64,000 nt of DNA. It comes from Chelatococcus sp. YT9. Its GTDB lineage: Bacteria > Pseudomonadota > Alphaproteobacteria > Rhizobiales > Beijerinckiaceae. Below the pieces are notes generated by a model. The model searched no databases and had not been told where the DNA came from. It saw only the letters and a program-made list of their open reading frames with translations. Positions 1 to 8,884 of this stretch are shown piece by piece (within the stretch, counting starts at the first letter, position 1; each line of letters starts with the position of its first letter). Location of the stretch: the NCBI RefSeq assembly GCF_018398315.1, contig NZ_JAHBRW010000002.1, forward strand, positions 1,782,637 through 1,846,636, given 5' to 3'. Both the position numbers and the translations under genes were made by a program.

Positions 1-910
1 AGGCTTCGTCACGGATGTAGACGGCTTGCTTCAGCCGCCCGCCGTCAGCATAGGCGAAGTGCCGGTGATAGCCGCGCTTGACGGCCAGCGGGAAGCGATA
101 GCCGAAGCGCGCGGCGAGATCTCCCGCCCACGGCCCGAGGGCGACGATGGCATGGTCGGCGGAGATCGTTTCCCCGCTCCCGGACCGGATCTGCCAGGCG
201 CCGGCCGCGCCGGTGAGCGTGAGGGCATCGGCCCGCAGGATTTTGCCCTCTTTTGCCGTGAAGAGCTGCGCATAGGCCTCGACCAGCCCGCCGGGATCGA
301 TGATCCGGCAGGTGTCGCGCCAGACGATGGCGCCGCTGATGCCGGGTCGCAGCGCGGGCTCCAGCGCATAAAGGGCCTTCGCACCGATGCGTTCCGCCGT
401 CACCCCGTGGCCGCGGGCGAACTCCGCCTCGCGGTCGGCTTCTTCCAGTTGCCGCGGGGAACGGCAGAGCTCCAGCCAGCCGTCGCGGCTGAGCAGCGCC
501 GTTGCCCCGGCCTCGGCCATCAGCGCCTCGTGCTCGGCGAGCGCGGTGCCGATCAATGCGCGGAAGGCAGGCCCGATATGGGCCAGAGCGCTGTCCTGCG
601 AGGCGCGCCAGTAGGCCAGGAGCCAGGGCGCGATGCGCGGCAGGAAGCGCGGATCGTAGCGCACACCGTCCGAGCGGTTCATCGCCAGCCGTAGCAGCGT
701 CGATAAACCACGCGGAAAGGGATGCGGCAGCACCGACGAGCATTCGATGAAACCCGCGTTGCCGTAGCTCGTCTCGCGCCCCGGATCCTTGCGGTCGACA
801 ATGGCAACGGACCAACCGCGCTGCTGAAGATGCAACGCGATCGAGACGCCGACAATGCCCGCGCCGAGCACCAGCGCCCGGCGACCGGAGGGAGGGCTGT
901 CAGTTGCCAT
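1..910 (-). CDS. FAD-dependent D-amino-acid oxidase/dehydrogenase-like protein (DAO family), 3' end outside window
   Basis: The visible part reads from an ATG at 910. It begins with a Rossmann FAD-binding motif (ALVLGAGIVGVSIALHL, about residues 10-26), then an acidic residue closing beta-2 (VAIVDRKDPGRETSYGNAGF), the pattern of the DadA/glycine oxidase (DAO) family. Such enzymes oxidise amino or imino acids to oxo acids, either at the inner membrane or in the cytosol. The start codon overlaps the end of the upstream permease gene by 11 bases, so the oxidase is probably translated with the Dpp-type importer and may act on what it imports. About 303 residues are visible; the C-terminal substrate domain continues beyond the left edge. 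Family certain, substrate unknown. Confidence 0.85.
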   Translation of the reverse strand, partial: MATDSPPSGRRALVLGAGIVGVSIALHLQQRGWSVAIVDRKDPGRETSYGNAGFIECSSVLPHPFPRGLSTLLRLAMNRSDGVRYDPRFLPRIAPWLLAYWRASQDSALAHIGPAFRALIGTALAEHEALMAEAGATALLSRDGWLELCRSPRQLEEADREAEFARGHGVTAERIGAKALYALEPALRPGISGAIVWRDTCRIIDPGGLVEAYAQLFTAKEGKILRADALTLTGAAGAWQIRSGSGETISADHAIVALGPWAGDLAARFGYRFPLAVKRGYHRHFAYADGGRLKQAVYIRDEA

Positions 911-1835
911 TCTGATCGCTGTAGGGATCCATTACGTGGCGCAGACGATCGCCGACGAGATTGATGGCAAGGACCAGGAGCAGAAGAGCGAAGCCGGGAA
1001 AGGTCGAGATCCAGTATTTGCCGGAGAGCAGATAGCCATAGCCGTTGGCGATGAGCATGCCGAGCGAGGGTTCCGTCACGGGCACGCCGACGCCGAGGAA
1101 GGAGAGCGTTGCCTCAAGCGAGATCGCATGAGCGATCTGCACCGTGGCGACCACGATGAGCGGCGGCAGGCAGTTCGGCAGGAGATGCCGGAACATGATG
1201 CGCCATCGCGGCGCCCCGAAGGACACGGCGGCCGCGATATAGTCCTTCTCGCGCTCGACGAGTGCCGAGCCGCGCACCGTGCGCGCATAATAAGCCCATT
1301 GCACGATGACGAGGGCGAGGATGACCTTGTCGATGCCGCGCCCGAAGACCGACAGCAGCACCAGCGCCACGAGAATCGAAGGAAAAGAGAGCTGCAGGTC
1401 GACGATGCGCATGGCGATGCTGTCGACGCGGCCACCGATATAGGCGCAGCCGATGCCGACGACGGCACCGATCGCGCTGGCGATCAAGACTGACGTGACG
1501 CCCACGCCGATCGAAATGCGCAGGCCGTGCAGGATGGCGGACAGCATGTCCCGGCCCTGGTCATCGGTGCCGAGCCATGCGGTGGCGCCGTTGCCCAGCG
1601 TCGAGCCCGGCGCCAGCATGTTGTCCATGATGTCGAGGGTGTCGAGATCATAGGGGTTCTGCGGCGAGATCTGGGGGGCGAAGACCGCCAGGATCAGGAA
1701 CAGCAGGAACAGGGCCAGCCCGAAGACCGCGCCCGGCGCGCGCAGGAAGGCCTTGATGCGCTTGCGGGTGATGCTCTGGCGGGGCTCCTCGGCCTCGGTC
1801 GTGCCAGGCCCGGTCGGAATATGCGCTGCAACCAT
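900..1835 (-). CDS. ABC importer permease, DppC/OppC type
   Basis: This 311-residue inner-membrane permease carries an N-terminal OppC-like segment with one membrane helix (about 36-56) and five more helices in the BPD_transp_1 domain. The coupling (EAA) loop reads REKDYIAAAVSFGAPRWRIM, the site that docks on the ATPase. The GTDDQGRDMLSAILHG motif is typical of DppC/OppC/GsiD proteins. It pairs with the DppB-type permease just upstream (3 bases between the genes) and with the family-5 binding protein further upstream. No cognate ATPase gene is seen in this cluster; it may lie left of the window. Substrate class would be oligopeptides or similar amides, but this is family inference only. Confidence 0.92.
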   Translation of the reverse strand: MVAAHIPTGPGTTEAEEPRQSITRKRIKAFLRAPGAVFGLALFLLFLILAVFAPQISPQNPYDLDTLDIMDNMLAPGSTLGNGATAWLGTDDQGRDMLSAILHGLRISIGVGVTSVLIASAIGAVVGIGCAYIGGRVDSIAMRIVDLQLSFPSILVALVLLSVFGRGIDKVILALVIVQWAYYARTVRGSALVEREKDYIAAAVSFGAPRWRIMFRHLLPNCLPPLIVVATVQIAHAISLEATLSFLGVGVPVTEPSLGMLIANGYGYLLSGKYWISTFPGFALLLLVLAINLVGDRLRHVMDPYSDQNGN

Positions 1836-1838
1836 GGC

Positions 1839-2816
1839 TCAAGCCTTCGATGCGCTGAGGCGCACGCGCGGATCGAGGACGGCATAAAGCCCGTCCACGA
1901 TCAGATTGACGGTGACGAATATCAGGCAGGTTACCATGAGATAGGCGACGATCACCGGCCGGTCGATGCGGTTGATGGAGTCGATCAGGAGCTTGCCCAT
2001 GCCGGGATAGGAGAACACCGTCTCCACCGCCACCGCAAAGGCGATCATGGCGCCGAACTCGAGCCCCATGACGGTGATGACGGGGATGATGACATTCTTG
2101 AGGAGGTGGACGGTCACGATGCGGACCGGCGGCACGCCGCGCGCCCCCGCCGTGCGGATGTAATCCTGCCGGTTGACGTTGCGTGTTCCTGTCTCGCAGA
2201 TGCGGATAATCAGCGAAGTCTTGTAAAGCGCAAGCGTAAACGCCGGCAATATGAGGTACTTCAGTCCTTCCAGGGACAAGATGGACAGTGGAATGCCGAA
2301 AACGTCCACGGTCGGACCGCGGCCGCCCGAGGGCAGCCACTTGAGCTGCACCGCGAAGATCGAGATGAGCATCAGGCCGATCCAGAAATTCGGCAGCGAG
2401 AAGCCGAGAATCGAGCCGGACATGATGGTCTTACCACTGAAGCTCGCAGGTTTCAGGCCAGCGATGAGACCGAGCGGAATGCCGATAGCGAGCGCGATCG
2501 CCATGGCGACGACGGCGAGCTCTAACGTCACCGGCAAGCGTTCCAGAATGACCGTTGTCGCGGGCTTTCCGTAGACGAAGGAATTGCCGAGATCGCCCCT
2601 CACGGCATTCCACAGGAAACTCGCATATTGCTCCAGAATAGGTCGATCCAGCCCAAGGCGCGCGATAGCGGCCGCGCGTTCCGTCTGGTCGGCATCCGGG
2701 CTCACCATGACATCGACGTGATTCCCCAGTGCGAAAACCGCAAAGAACACCAGCGTCGCGGTAACGAAGAGTACGAGCAGCCCGCCGAAAAGGCGGCGCG
2801 TCAGGAATACAAGCAT
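1839..2816 (-). CDS. ABC importer permease, DppB/OppB type
   Basis: The 325-residue protein starts MLVFLTRRLFGGLLVLFVTATLVFF, the usual N-terminal helix of DppB/OppB. It carries the periplasmic GDLGNSFVYGKP loop and the DppB-type EAA loop (NRQDYIRTAGARGVPPVRIV). Six membrane segments are predictable by eye. It forms the second half of the heterodimeric channel with the DppC-type permease that follows. The upstream binding-protein gene is 153 bases away across a strong stem-loop at 2936-2958, so expression of binding protein and permeases may be uncoupled. Substrate unknown. Confidence 0.92.
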   Translation of the reverse strand: MLVFLTRRLFGGLLVLFVTATLVFFAVFALGNHVDVMVSPDADQTERAAAIARLGLDRPILEQYASFLWNAVRGDLGNSFVYGKPATTVILERLPVTLELAVVAMAIALAIGIPLGLIAGLKPASFSGKTIMSGSILGFSLPNFWIGLMLISIFAVQLKWLPSGGRGPTVDVFGIPLSILSLEGLKYLILPAFTLALYKTSLIIRICETGTRNVNRQDYIRTAGARGVPPVRIVTVHLLKNVIIPVITVMGLEFGAMIAFAVAVETVFSYPGMGKLLIDSINRIDRPVIVAYLMVTCLIFVTVNLIVDGLYAVLDPRVRLSASKA

Positions 2817-2935
2817 CCTCTTACAGCTCCTGTCTGCCGCACTTCATCACCGGTCTGTTGCATCACCAACTTGACGGTCACCATCGCGCCGCAATCACCA
2901 GACGGTCCGCCGTTTGATGCGAGATCATTGGGTCA

Positions 2936-2958
2936 GTGATCACCCAACGAGTGATCAC
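2936..2958 (-). promoter_or_regulatory. Intergenic stem-loop between binding-protein and permease genes
   Basis: Two copies of the self-complementary octamer GTGATCAC (2936-2943 and 2951-2958) can pair with one another around a 7-base loop in the minus-strand transcript. A competing pairing exists between TTGGGT (2928-2933) and ACCCAA (2942-2947). No U-run follows, so this is unlikely to be a simple terminator. It lies directly after the binding-protein stop codon and could protect the upstream mRNA or lower permease expression, as known for malE-malF in enterobacteria. Repeated GTGATCAC could instead be an operator. Confidence 0.5.
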
Positions 2959-2969
2959 ATCGCCGCTGA

Positions 2970-4547
2970 TCATTTGCCAGGCGCGAACATGAGCGCGGAG
3001 GTGCGCTCATCCATGCGCGGGGTGATCGTGATGCCGGGCTTGGCCGCCCACGTATTCGCCTGGAAATAGAGCGGCACGATGGCCACGTCGTCATGGACAA
3101 TTTGGCTGGCGTCTTGAAGCAGCTTTGCGCGTGCCGCGTCGTCCATCGTATTGAGCGCCTTGGCAGTAACAGCATCAAGATCTGGGTTGCAGTAATTGCC
3201 CCAATTGACTGGTCCCCAACCCTTTTCCTTGTTCGTGCAGGCGATCATCGCGCGGATCGGCGACGATGCTTCGGCTGTCTGCGCTCCCCAACCCATCATC
3301 ACGGAGGAAAATTCGCCCTTGTTGCCGCGCGTGTTGATCACCGCGAAGGGGACCGCGTCGACGGAGGTGCGGATACCGACGCGGGTCAGCATCTGCGCGA
3401 CGGCCTGCGCAACCTTGGCGTCGTTGATCAGGCGATTGTTCGGGGACGCCAGGACAAGGCGGAAGCCTTTGTCATAGCCGGCTTCGGCGAGGAGCTTCTT
3501 CGCCTGTTCGGGATCATAGGCGGGTTTGATGCCGGGAACATAACCCTGCATGGTTTCGGTCACGATATTATTCGTAGGAAAGGCAAGCCCCTGCATCAGA
3601 CGGCTGGCGATAGCCTCGCGATCGATGGCCAGGTTGACCGCTTTGCGCACGCGCACATCTTTGAATGGATTGGCTTTCAGAGGGCTGCCGTCGGCGGCCG
3701 ATACACCGGGCGTCTCGTTACGCCCGCTATCGAGGAACAGAAAGATGAGCCGATGCGACATCTTCTCCCCGACCACGAGGTTCTTGTTGTTTTTTACCGC
3801 TTCGAGATCAGGCGTCGGGATATTCTCGATGGCGTCCACCTCCCCTGACAAAAGCGCGCTGAGGCGGGAGCTGTCATTTGGCAGGAAGCGAATCTCGACC
3901 GTCTCCCATGCAGGCTTGTCGCCCCAGTAGTTCTCGTTCGCAGTCATGATGACGCGATCGTCGGGTGTATACGATTTGAACTTGTACGGGCCGCTGCCGA
4001 GCACCCCCTGCCCCGTCACGAATTTGTCGGAGGTCAGGCCCTCGGTCGCCTTTTTGCTGACGATGAAGACATTGGTCAGGTCAGCGAGGAGCAGCGGATA
4101 AGGAGCAGCCGTCTTCAGCTGAATCGTGTGCTCATCAATGATCTTCTTCTCGACAATCGGGCGGGTATAGATAGTGAAGCTCGAGGGGCTGTTCGGGATG
4201 GTCGCAGGTCTATCCAGGGACCAAACCACGTCTTCCGCAGTCACAGGCGAGCCATCGCTGAACTTCGCGGGCCGCAGCTTGAATTCCCAGGTGGTGTCGT
4301 CAACGAGGCGCCACGACTCGGCCAGTGCCGGGACAATGTGGCTGTCCGGATCCATCTGGACCAGTGTGTCGAACATGTTGCGTGAGACAGCAATGTTCTG
4401 GCTCGCGTTGTGAAACTGGGGATCCAGGGTTGTCGCTGGCGCGCTGAAGCCGATTTTCAGATCGGCCGCCCAGCCTGGCGCGGGAAGAGAGGCGAGAACC
4501 GCGAAGGCCGTGGCCTGCAACACAGTCGAGATGCCTGTCATTCTCAT
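2970..4547 (-). CDS. ABC transporter substrate-binding protein, family 5 (peptide/nickel type)
   Basis: I place the start at the ATG at 4547 because GAGGGG sits 7 bases upstream. This gives 525 residues beginning MRMTGISTVLQATAFAVLAS with a Sec signal peptide cleaved after GWAA (about residue 26). The mature part has family-5 hallmarks: LDPQFHNA near the N terminus, WEFKLRPAKFSDGSPVTAEDV, and GSGPYKF in the middle. It would capture the ligand in the periplasm and deliver it to the DppBC-type pair downstream. Longer starts at 4616 and 4577 exist but would put a charged stretch ahead of the signal peptide. The ligand is unknown; the DAO and amidase neighbours hint at an amide, peptide or amino-acid derivative. 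Confidence 0.9.
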   Translation of the reverse strand: MRMTGISTVLQATAFAVLASLPAPGWAADLKIGFSAPATTLDPQFHNASQNIAVSRNMFDTLVQMDPDSHIVPALAESWRLVDDTTWEFKLRPAKFSDGSPVTAEDVVWSLDRPATIPNSPSSFTIYTRPIVEKKIIDEHTIQLKTAAPYPLLLADLTNVFIVSKKATEGLTSDKFVTGQGVLGSGPYKFKSYTPDDRVIMTANENYWGDKPAWETVEIRFLPNDSSRLSALLSGEVDAIENIPTPDLEAVKNNKNLVVGEKMSHRLIFLFLDSGRNETPGVSAADGSPLKANPFKDVRVRKAVNLAIDREAIASRLMQGLAFPTNNIVTETMQGYVPGIKPAYDPEQAKKLLAEAGYDKGFRLVLASPNNRLINDAKVAQAVAQMLTRVGIRTSVDAVPFAVINTRGNKGEFSSVMMGWGAQTAEASSPIRAMIACTNKEKGWGPVNWGNYCNPDLDAVTAKALNTMDDAARAKLLQDASQIVHDDVAIVPLYFQANTWAAKPGITITPRMDERTSALMFAPGK

Positions 4548-4896
4548 TGAGAGACCCCTCTTGGCACGTTTGGTCATTTGATCAAGACCGTTTTGATAGG
4601 CAATGAGTGTAAACATAGATTGCCGGCACGTAAATGCTTCAAGCTTGAAATTGGTCTTGCAGTTCTGACGCCAGTGTCTAGGCTCCTAGCGCAAGTATCA
4701 CAGGCAGGAAGACGGCAGCATCGCTCGCCGGAACAGCGCTGAGGTGATGGTGCGCATAAGTGGGGAACGACACTGTTCATGGTCAAGGCATGGGTTCCCA
4801 GGCGGCGCCAGCAACGCGGCACTCTGTGATCGACGAGCAATATCGGCATACCAACATGCGGCTCGCAGGCCGCAACTCTGAAGGCAGGAACAGCTC
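4548..4896. promoter_or_regulatory. Divergent promoter region with perfect 12-bp palindrome
   Basis: This 349-base region separates the minus-strand binding-protein operon from the plus-strand amidase gene and must hold both promoters. It contains TTCAAGCTTGAA at 4638-4649, a perfect 12-base palindrome of the size bound by a dimeric helix-turn-helix regulator. No regulator gene is adjacent and no convincing coding sequence is present here. Confidence 0.4.
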
Positions 4897-6387
4897 ATGC
4901 AGCCTTGTGATCTCCCGGCGATCGAGGCCCGCCGCCTTATCGGTGCACGACGACTTTCCCCCGTGGAGCTGTTAGAAAGTTGTATCACGCGCATCGAAGC
5001 TGTTGACCATGCCGTCAACGCCATGGTCACCCGGGATTTCGAGCGCGCACGCGAGGCAGCGCGCGCGGCAGAGGCCGCCGTTACGCGGGGGGAACGCCTC
5101 GGACCGCTGCACGGCCTGCCGATCGGAATCAAGGACACGTCCGAGACCGGCGGGCTGCGCACGACGTTCGGCAGCCCTATTTTCAAGGACCACGTACCCG
5201 ATGCCGACGAGCGCTTCGTCGCGCTCATCCGGCAGGCCGGCGGTATCGTGATCGGCAAGACGAACGTTCCGGAATGGGCGGCGGGCGGCAACACCCGCAA
5301 CCCTGTCTTCGGCGCGACAGGCAACCCCTTCGATCCCACGCGTTCCGCAGCGGGCTCCTCCGGCGGCTCCGCGGTTGCTCTCGCCTGCGGCATGGTGCCG
5401 TTGGCCTCTGGGTCGGACACGGGCGGTTCGCTGCGCAACCCGGCCGCTTTCTGCGGTGTCGTTGGTTTCCGTCCCACCCCGGGGCTCATCCCCAGCGAGA
5501 AGCGCGGAGCGGCTTGGCTGCAGATCTCGACCCTGGGGCCCATGGCCCGGACCGTCAATGATGTGGCGATGCTGTTGTCCGTCATGATGGGCGAGGACAA
5601 CCGGGATCCGCTGTCGGCCGTCGTTCCGGGCGAGACCCTGCGCAACCCGGCACATTATGCTGATCTCCCCGAAGTCGATCTGACGACATTACGTGTGGCA
5701 ATCACACCGGACTTCGGCTTCGCTCCTACGGAGCATCAGGTCGCCGCGACACTTTCGCAAAAGACGGGTTTGTTTCGCTCCGTCTTCCGTGAGGCGGCTG
5801 ATACGACGCCGGATTGCACGGGAGCGGACGACATCTTCGCGGTGCTGCGCGCGGTCGCGGCGCTCGCCATGTTCGGCCCGCTGGCCGCCAAGTACCCTGA
5901 CCAGCTCGGGCCCAATATCAAGGATAACATCGCCGAGGGTGACGGCTACAGCGCGCGTGACGTGGCGGTTGCGATGAACGCCCAGACTGCGATGCACCGC
6001 CGCTGGCAGGCGTTCTACAAGAACTACGACGTCATACTCGCGCCGAGTGTCACCATCAGCCCGAGACCGTGGCGTGAGCTCTATCCCCGCGAGATCAATG
6101 GCAACCCCACGCGCAGCTATTACCATTGGTTGGCCTGCGCCTACGCGGCAACCCTGCCGGGTCACCCGGCAGTCTCCCTGCCCGTAGGGCTTGACGGAAA
6201 CGGCATGCCGTTCGGCCTTCAGGTCATTGGCCCGCGCGGCGGCGATCGCTTCACACTCGGCGTTGCGGCAGCGCTCGAGCGGCACCTGTCGGGCGACAGC
6301 CGCACGGCACGACCCTTGCCCGACATCAAGGCTCTCGAAGCTGCCCCCGCCATCTGCGATGCAGACGGGTTTTATGCGTTCGATTGA
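4897..6387 (+). CDS. Amidase, amidase-signature (GatA/AtzF-like) family
   Basis: The 496-residue protein has the full amidase-signature core: Lys79 in LPIGIKDTSE, cis-Ser154 in AAGSSGGSAVAL and the nucleophile Ser178 in SGSDTGGSLRNPA, with the 24-residue Ser-Ser spacing typical of the family. It hydrolyses a carboxamide to acid and ammonia in the cytosol. The C-terminal half (GHPAVSLPVGLDGNGMPFGLQVIG) is also standard. It is transcribed away from the Dpp-type importer operon, and import of an amide followed by hydrolysis and oxidation would fit the three neighbours. It is not GatA itself, since no gatB or gatC lies beside it. Substrate unknown. Confidence 0.92.
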   Translation: MQPCDLPAIEARRLIGARRLSPVELLESCITRIEAVDHAVNAMVTRDFERAREAARAAEAAVTRGERLGPLHGLPIGIKDTSETGGLRTTFGSPIFKDHVPDADERFVALIRQAGGIVIGKTNVPEWAAGGNTRNPVFGATGNPFDPTRSAAGSSGGSAVALACGMVPLASGSDTGGSLRNPAAFCGVVGFRPTPGLIPSEKRGAAWLQISTLGPMARTVNDVAMLLSVMMGEDNRDPLSAVVPGETLRNPAHYADLPEVDLTTLRVAITPDFGFAPTEHQVAATLSQKTGLFRSVFREAADTTPDCTGADDIFAVLRAVAALAMFGPLAAKYPDQLGPNIKDNIAEGDGYSARDVAVAMNAQTAMHRRWQAFYKNYDVILAPSVTISPRPWRELYPREINGNPTRSYYHWLACAYAATLPGHPAVSLPVGLDGNGMPFGLQVIGPRGGDRFTLGVAAALERHLSGDSRTARPLPDIKALEAAPAICDADGFYAFD

Positions 6388-6565
6388 GATCTGACCCGTT
6401 GAGAGCTTCGGGGCGTGGGCGGCGTGGCCTGCCATCTCGGCACGCCCGGCAAGGCGGAGCGTTCAATCCGGTTCGATAACAGCCTTTCACGCCGTAGACG
6501 GGAGGTTTACAGCCACGCGCCTACTCCGTTCCATCGTCACCCGATGCGCCATTTCATCTTTGCGA

Positions 6566-7342
6566 TCATGCTTCTCCAGGCTTCGTCTCGCGCCGAAAGG
6601 CTGATTGAGCGCTCGCGAAGCCGCGGGAAACCACATCGATGTCGTTGGCGACCACCGTCATGTTGTAGCCTTGCCCGGCGCGCGCGGCGGCGACTTCGGC
6701 ATGCGGCGTGAAGATTCCGCAGGCAATGCCGGCCTTTCGGCAGGCGGCCAAGACTGTGCTGCAGGCTTCCTCATGGCGTTGATCGGCTGCCGGGAACGTA
6801 CCGAGCGAAATCGCCAGATCTCCCGTGCCGATGAGAACGAGATCAATCCCTTCTACCGCGGCAATCGCCTCGGCATTCGCAACGCCGGCCGCGGTCTCGA
6901 TCATCACGCCCACCAGCGTATGCGAATTGGCTTGTGCATAGTAGGCCGCGAAGTCACCGGCAAGCGGCCGGACGCCGCCGCCGGAGCGCGCGCCGTGGGG
7001 GGGAAAGCGGGCCGCCTCCACCACGCGGAGCGCCTCCTCAGCCGTTTCGATCAAAGGGGCGATCACGCCGACAGCACCGGCGTCGAGCGCCGTGCTAATA
7101 GCGCCTTTGGTGGCATCCAGAGTGCGCACGAGAAGCGGAACCTTACCGCCGGTGGCCGCGACAGCATGCTCAAGGGACTGCCTGTCCCAGAGGCCGTGCT
7201 GCGCATCAATAACGATGGCGTCGGGGCCAGCTTGTGTCGCGAGTTCGACAAGCGTAGGGGAACCGAGCGAGAACCAGAACGCGCCAAACTGGCCGCCCCC
7301 AGTGAGATGCTGGCGCAGGCTGCGCCCATTGAAAACAAACAT
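6566..7342 (-). CDS. HpcH/HpaI aldolase/citrate-lyase family protein
   Basis: The 258-residue class II pyruvate-type aldolase keeps the active-site set: His49 in DAIVIDAQHGLWD, Arg73 in LLVRTLD, Glu149 in VMIETAAG and Asp175 in GTGDLAISL, with Glu149 and Asp175 expected to hold the divalent metal. It would reversibly split a 4-hydroxy-2-oxo acid to pyruvate (or a related 2-oxo acid) plus an aldehyde. AGGA lies 7 bases before the ATG at 7342. It follows the FAD-linked 2-hydroxy-acid dehydrogenase gene on the same strand with a 138-base gap. The two may act in one 2-oxo/2-hydroxy acid pathway; the exact substrate cannot be told. Confidence 0.9.
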   Translation of the reverse strand: MFVFNGRSLRQHLTGGGQFGAFWFSLGSPTLVELATQAGPDAIVIDAQHGLWDRQSLEHAVAATGGKVPLLVRTLDATKGAISTALDAGAVGVIAPLIETAEEALRVVEAARFPPHGARSGGGVRPLAGDFAAYYAQANSHTLVGVMIETAAGVANAEAIAAVEGIDLVLIGTGDLAISLGTFPAADQRHEEACSTVLAACRKAGIACGIFTPHAEVAAARAGQGYNMTVVANDIDVVSRGFASAQSAFRRETKPGEA

Positions 7343-7480
7343 CAGATAGTCCTGCTTTCTTCCATTTTTCCAGCACCATCAAGCAGCGGGCTCATGATCC
7401 CCTCGGATGCACAGATTGGAATTGGCCATGGCCCTCTCCAGAAAGCGCCTCGCAGGCGCGGCATCATGCTGGTCATTGGC

Positions 7481-8884
7481 TTACAGCGTGAGAACCTTGC
7501 CCGTGTTGAGAATATCGCCTGGGTCGATCGCGGCTTTGATCCGTTTCATCAGCGCGAGCTCCCCCTCGGACCGGGTGAAATGGAGATACTTCTTTTTCAG
7601 AAGTCCGATGCCATGCTCGGCCGAGACTGTGCCACCGACAGCGCGCACGGCGCTCAGGACAAGATCCGTGATCTCATCGTGCGGCTGATGACCGCCAGCT
7701 TCCGGTACATTTGCGACAAGATGGAGGTTGCTGTCACCGATATGGCCATAGACCAGCAGGATCGCGCCCGGCCAACGCGCCTGATATTGCGCCTCGATCG
7801 TCGCGACCACCTCCGCCATCCGGCTCGCCGGCAGGCCAACGTCAAAGGCGGTGAGCGGCCCCATCAGCTTGCTGTATTCCGACACGCTGTCTCGAACGGC
7901 CCAGAGTTCGCGCGTCTCGCGCTCTGAGGAGGCGAGCACGGCATCCCCGACGATCCCCGTCTCCAGCATGTCCCCCATGAGCGCTTCCAACCGGCCGCGG
8001 TCGGATTCCGGATCGAATCCGCTCTGTTCGAGCAAAACATACATTCCATGGGGGCGGCCGAGGGGACGGCGCAGTTCGCTCAACTTGCCCGTCATGAAGT
8101 CGTAGAAGCTCGGCCACATGACCTCGAAGGCGGATAGGGCTGGGCCAAGGCGAGCTCGTGCGCCTCTCAGCAGTTCGAGAACCGCCGGAAAATCCCGGCA
8201 GCCGCAGAAGATCGTGTTCACCGTGAGGGGCTTGGCCTGGAGGCGCAGGACGACGCGCGTGATGATGCCCAGTGTGCCCTCGGAGCCGATGAATAACTGC
8301 TTGAGATCATAGCCGGCATTGTTCTTGATGAGCTTATTGAGCGATGTCACTACCGTGCCGTCAGGCAGCACCACCTCAAGGCCAAGCACATGCTCGCGCG
8401 CCATCCCGTAACGGATCACGCGGTTGCCACCGGCATTGGTCGCGAGATTGCCGCCGATCTGGCAGGAGCCCCGCGCGCCGAGGTCGAGGCCGAGGAAAAG
8501 ACCTGCCTGTTCCGCAGCCTTCTGAGCAACCTCGAGTGGCGTGCCGGCCTTGACCGTCATGCTCGCCATCACCGGATCGATTTCCTCGATGCCGCTCATG
8601 CCGTCGAGGGACATGACAGCCCCGCCGGGGACAGGTTGCGCACCGCCGGCAAGCCCTGTGAGCCCCCCCTGCGGCACGATCGTTATACCATGGCGGCCGG
8701 CGATCTTGAGCGCCGCCGCTACTTCCTCGGTTTCGCGCGGTCGGATCAAGGCTATGGGACGAACGGACGGCAGACCGCTCCAATCAGTGTGAAACTGCGC
8801 CGGGATATCTTGACCCGTAATTACGACAGGACCGAGCGCAGCATGCAAATCCGCGATAAAAGCGGCTGCGGCGCTCTCAGTCAT
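7481..8884 (-). CDS. FAD-binding 2-hydroxy-acid dehydrogenase (GlcD / D-lactate / D-2-hydroxyglutarate dehydrogenase type)
   Basis: Start chosen at 8884 (MTESAAAAF) because GGAG lies 5 bases upstream; this gives 467 residues. The N-terminal half is a PCMH FAD domain (PQGGLTGLAGGA, CQIGGNLATNAGGNRVIRYG, GSEGTLGIITRV). The C-terminal half is the FAD-oxidase C domain with the histidine motifs VYGHIGDSNLH and SAEHGIGLLKK. Both features match bacterial D-lactate, glycolate (GlcD) and D-2-hydroxyglutarate dehydrogenases, which pass electrons to quinone or ETF. No glcE or glcF gene is nearby, so it is a stand-alone enzyme. A longer start at 8920 is possible but has no ribosome site. Confidence 0.92.
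   Translation of the reverse strand: MTESAAAAFIADLHAALGPVVITGQDIPAQFHTDWSGLPSVRPIALIRPRETEEVAAALKIAGRHGITIVPQGGLTGLAGGAQPVPGGAVMSLDGMSGIEEIDPVMASMTVKAGTPLEVAQKAAEQAGLFLGLDLGARGSCQIGGNLATNAGGNRVIRYGMAREHVLGLEVVLPDGTVVTSLNKLIKNNAGYDLKQLFIGSEGTLGIITRVVLRLQAKPLTVNTIFCGCRDFPAVLELLRGARARLGPALSAFEVMWPSFYDFMTGKLSELRRPLGRPHGMYVLLEQSGFDPESDRGRLEALMGDMLETGIVGDAVLASSERETRELWAVRDSVSEYSKLMGPLTAFDVGLPASRMAEVVATIEAQYQARWPGAILLVYGHIGDSNLHLVANVPEAGGHQPHDEITDLVLSAVRAVGGTVSAEHGIGLLKKKYLHFTRSEGELALMKRIKAAIDPGDILNTGKVLTL

Noticed and set aside
1527-2525. Plus-strand open frame of 332 codons opposite the DppB/DppC permeases
   Set aside because: Asp/Arg/Gln-rich translation typical of the reverse complement of membrane-protein codons; it covers two well-supported genes.
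4698-5645. Long open frame of 315 codons on the minus strand opposite the amidase
   Set aside because: It is antisense to a gene with an intact catalytic triad, is rich in Arg, Ser and Pro as expected from GC-rich antisense frames, and has no domain or ribosome site.
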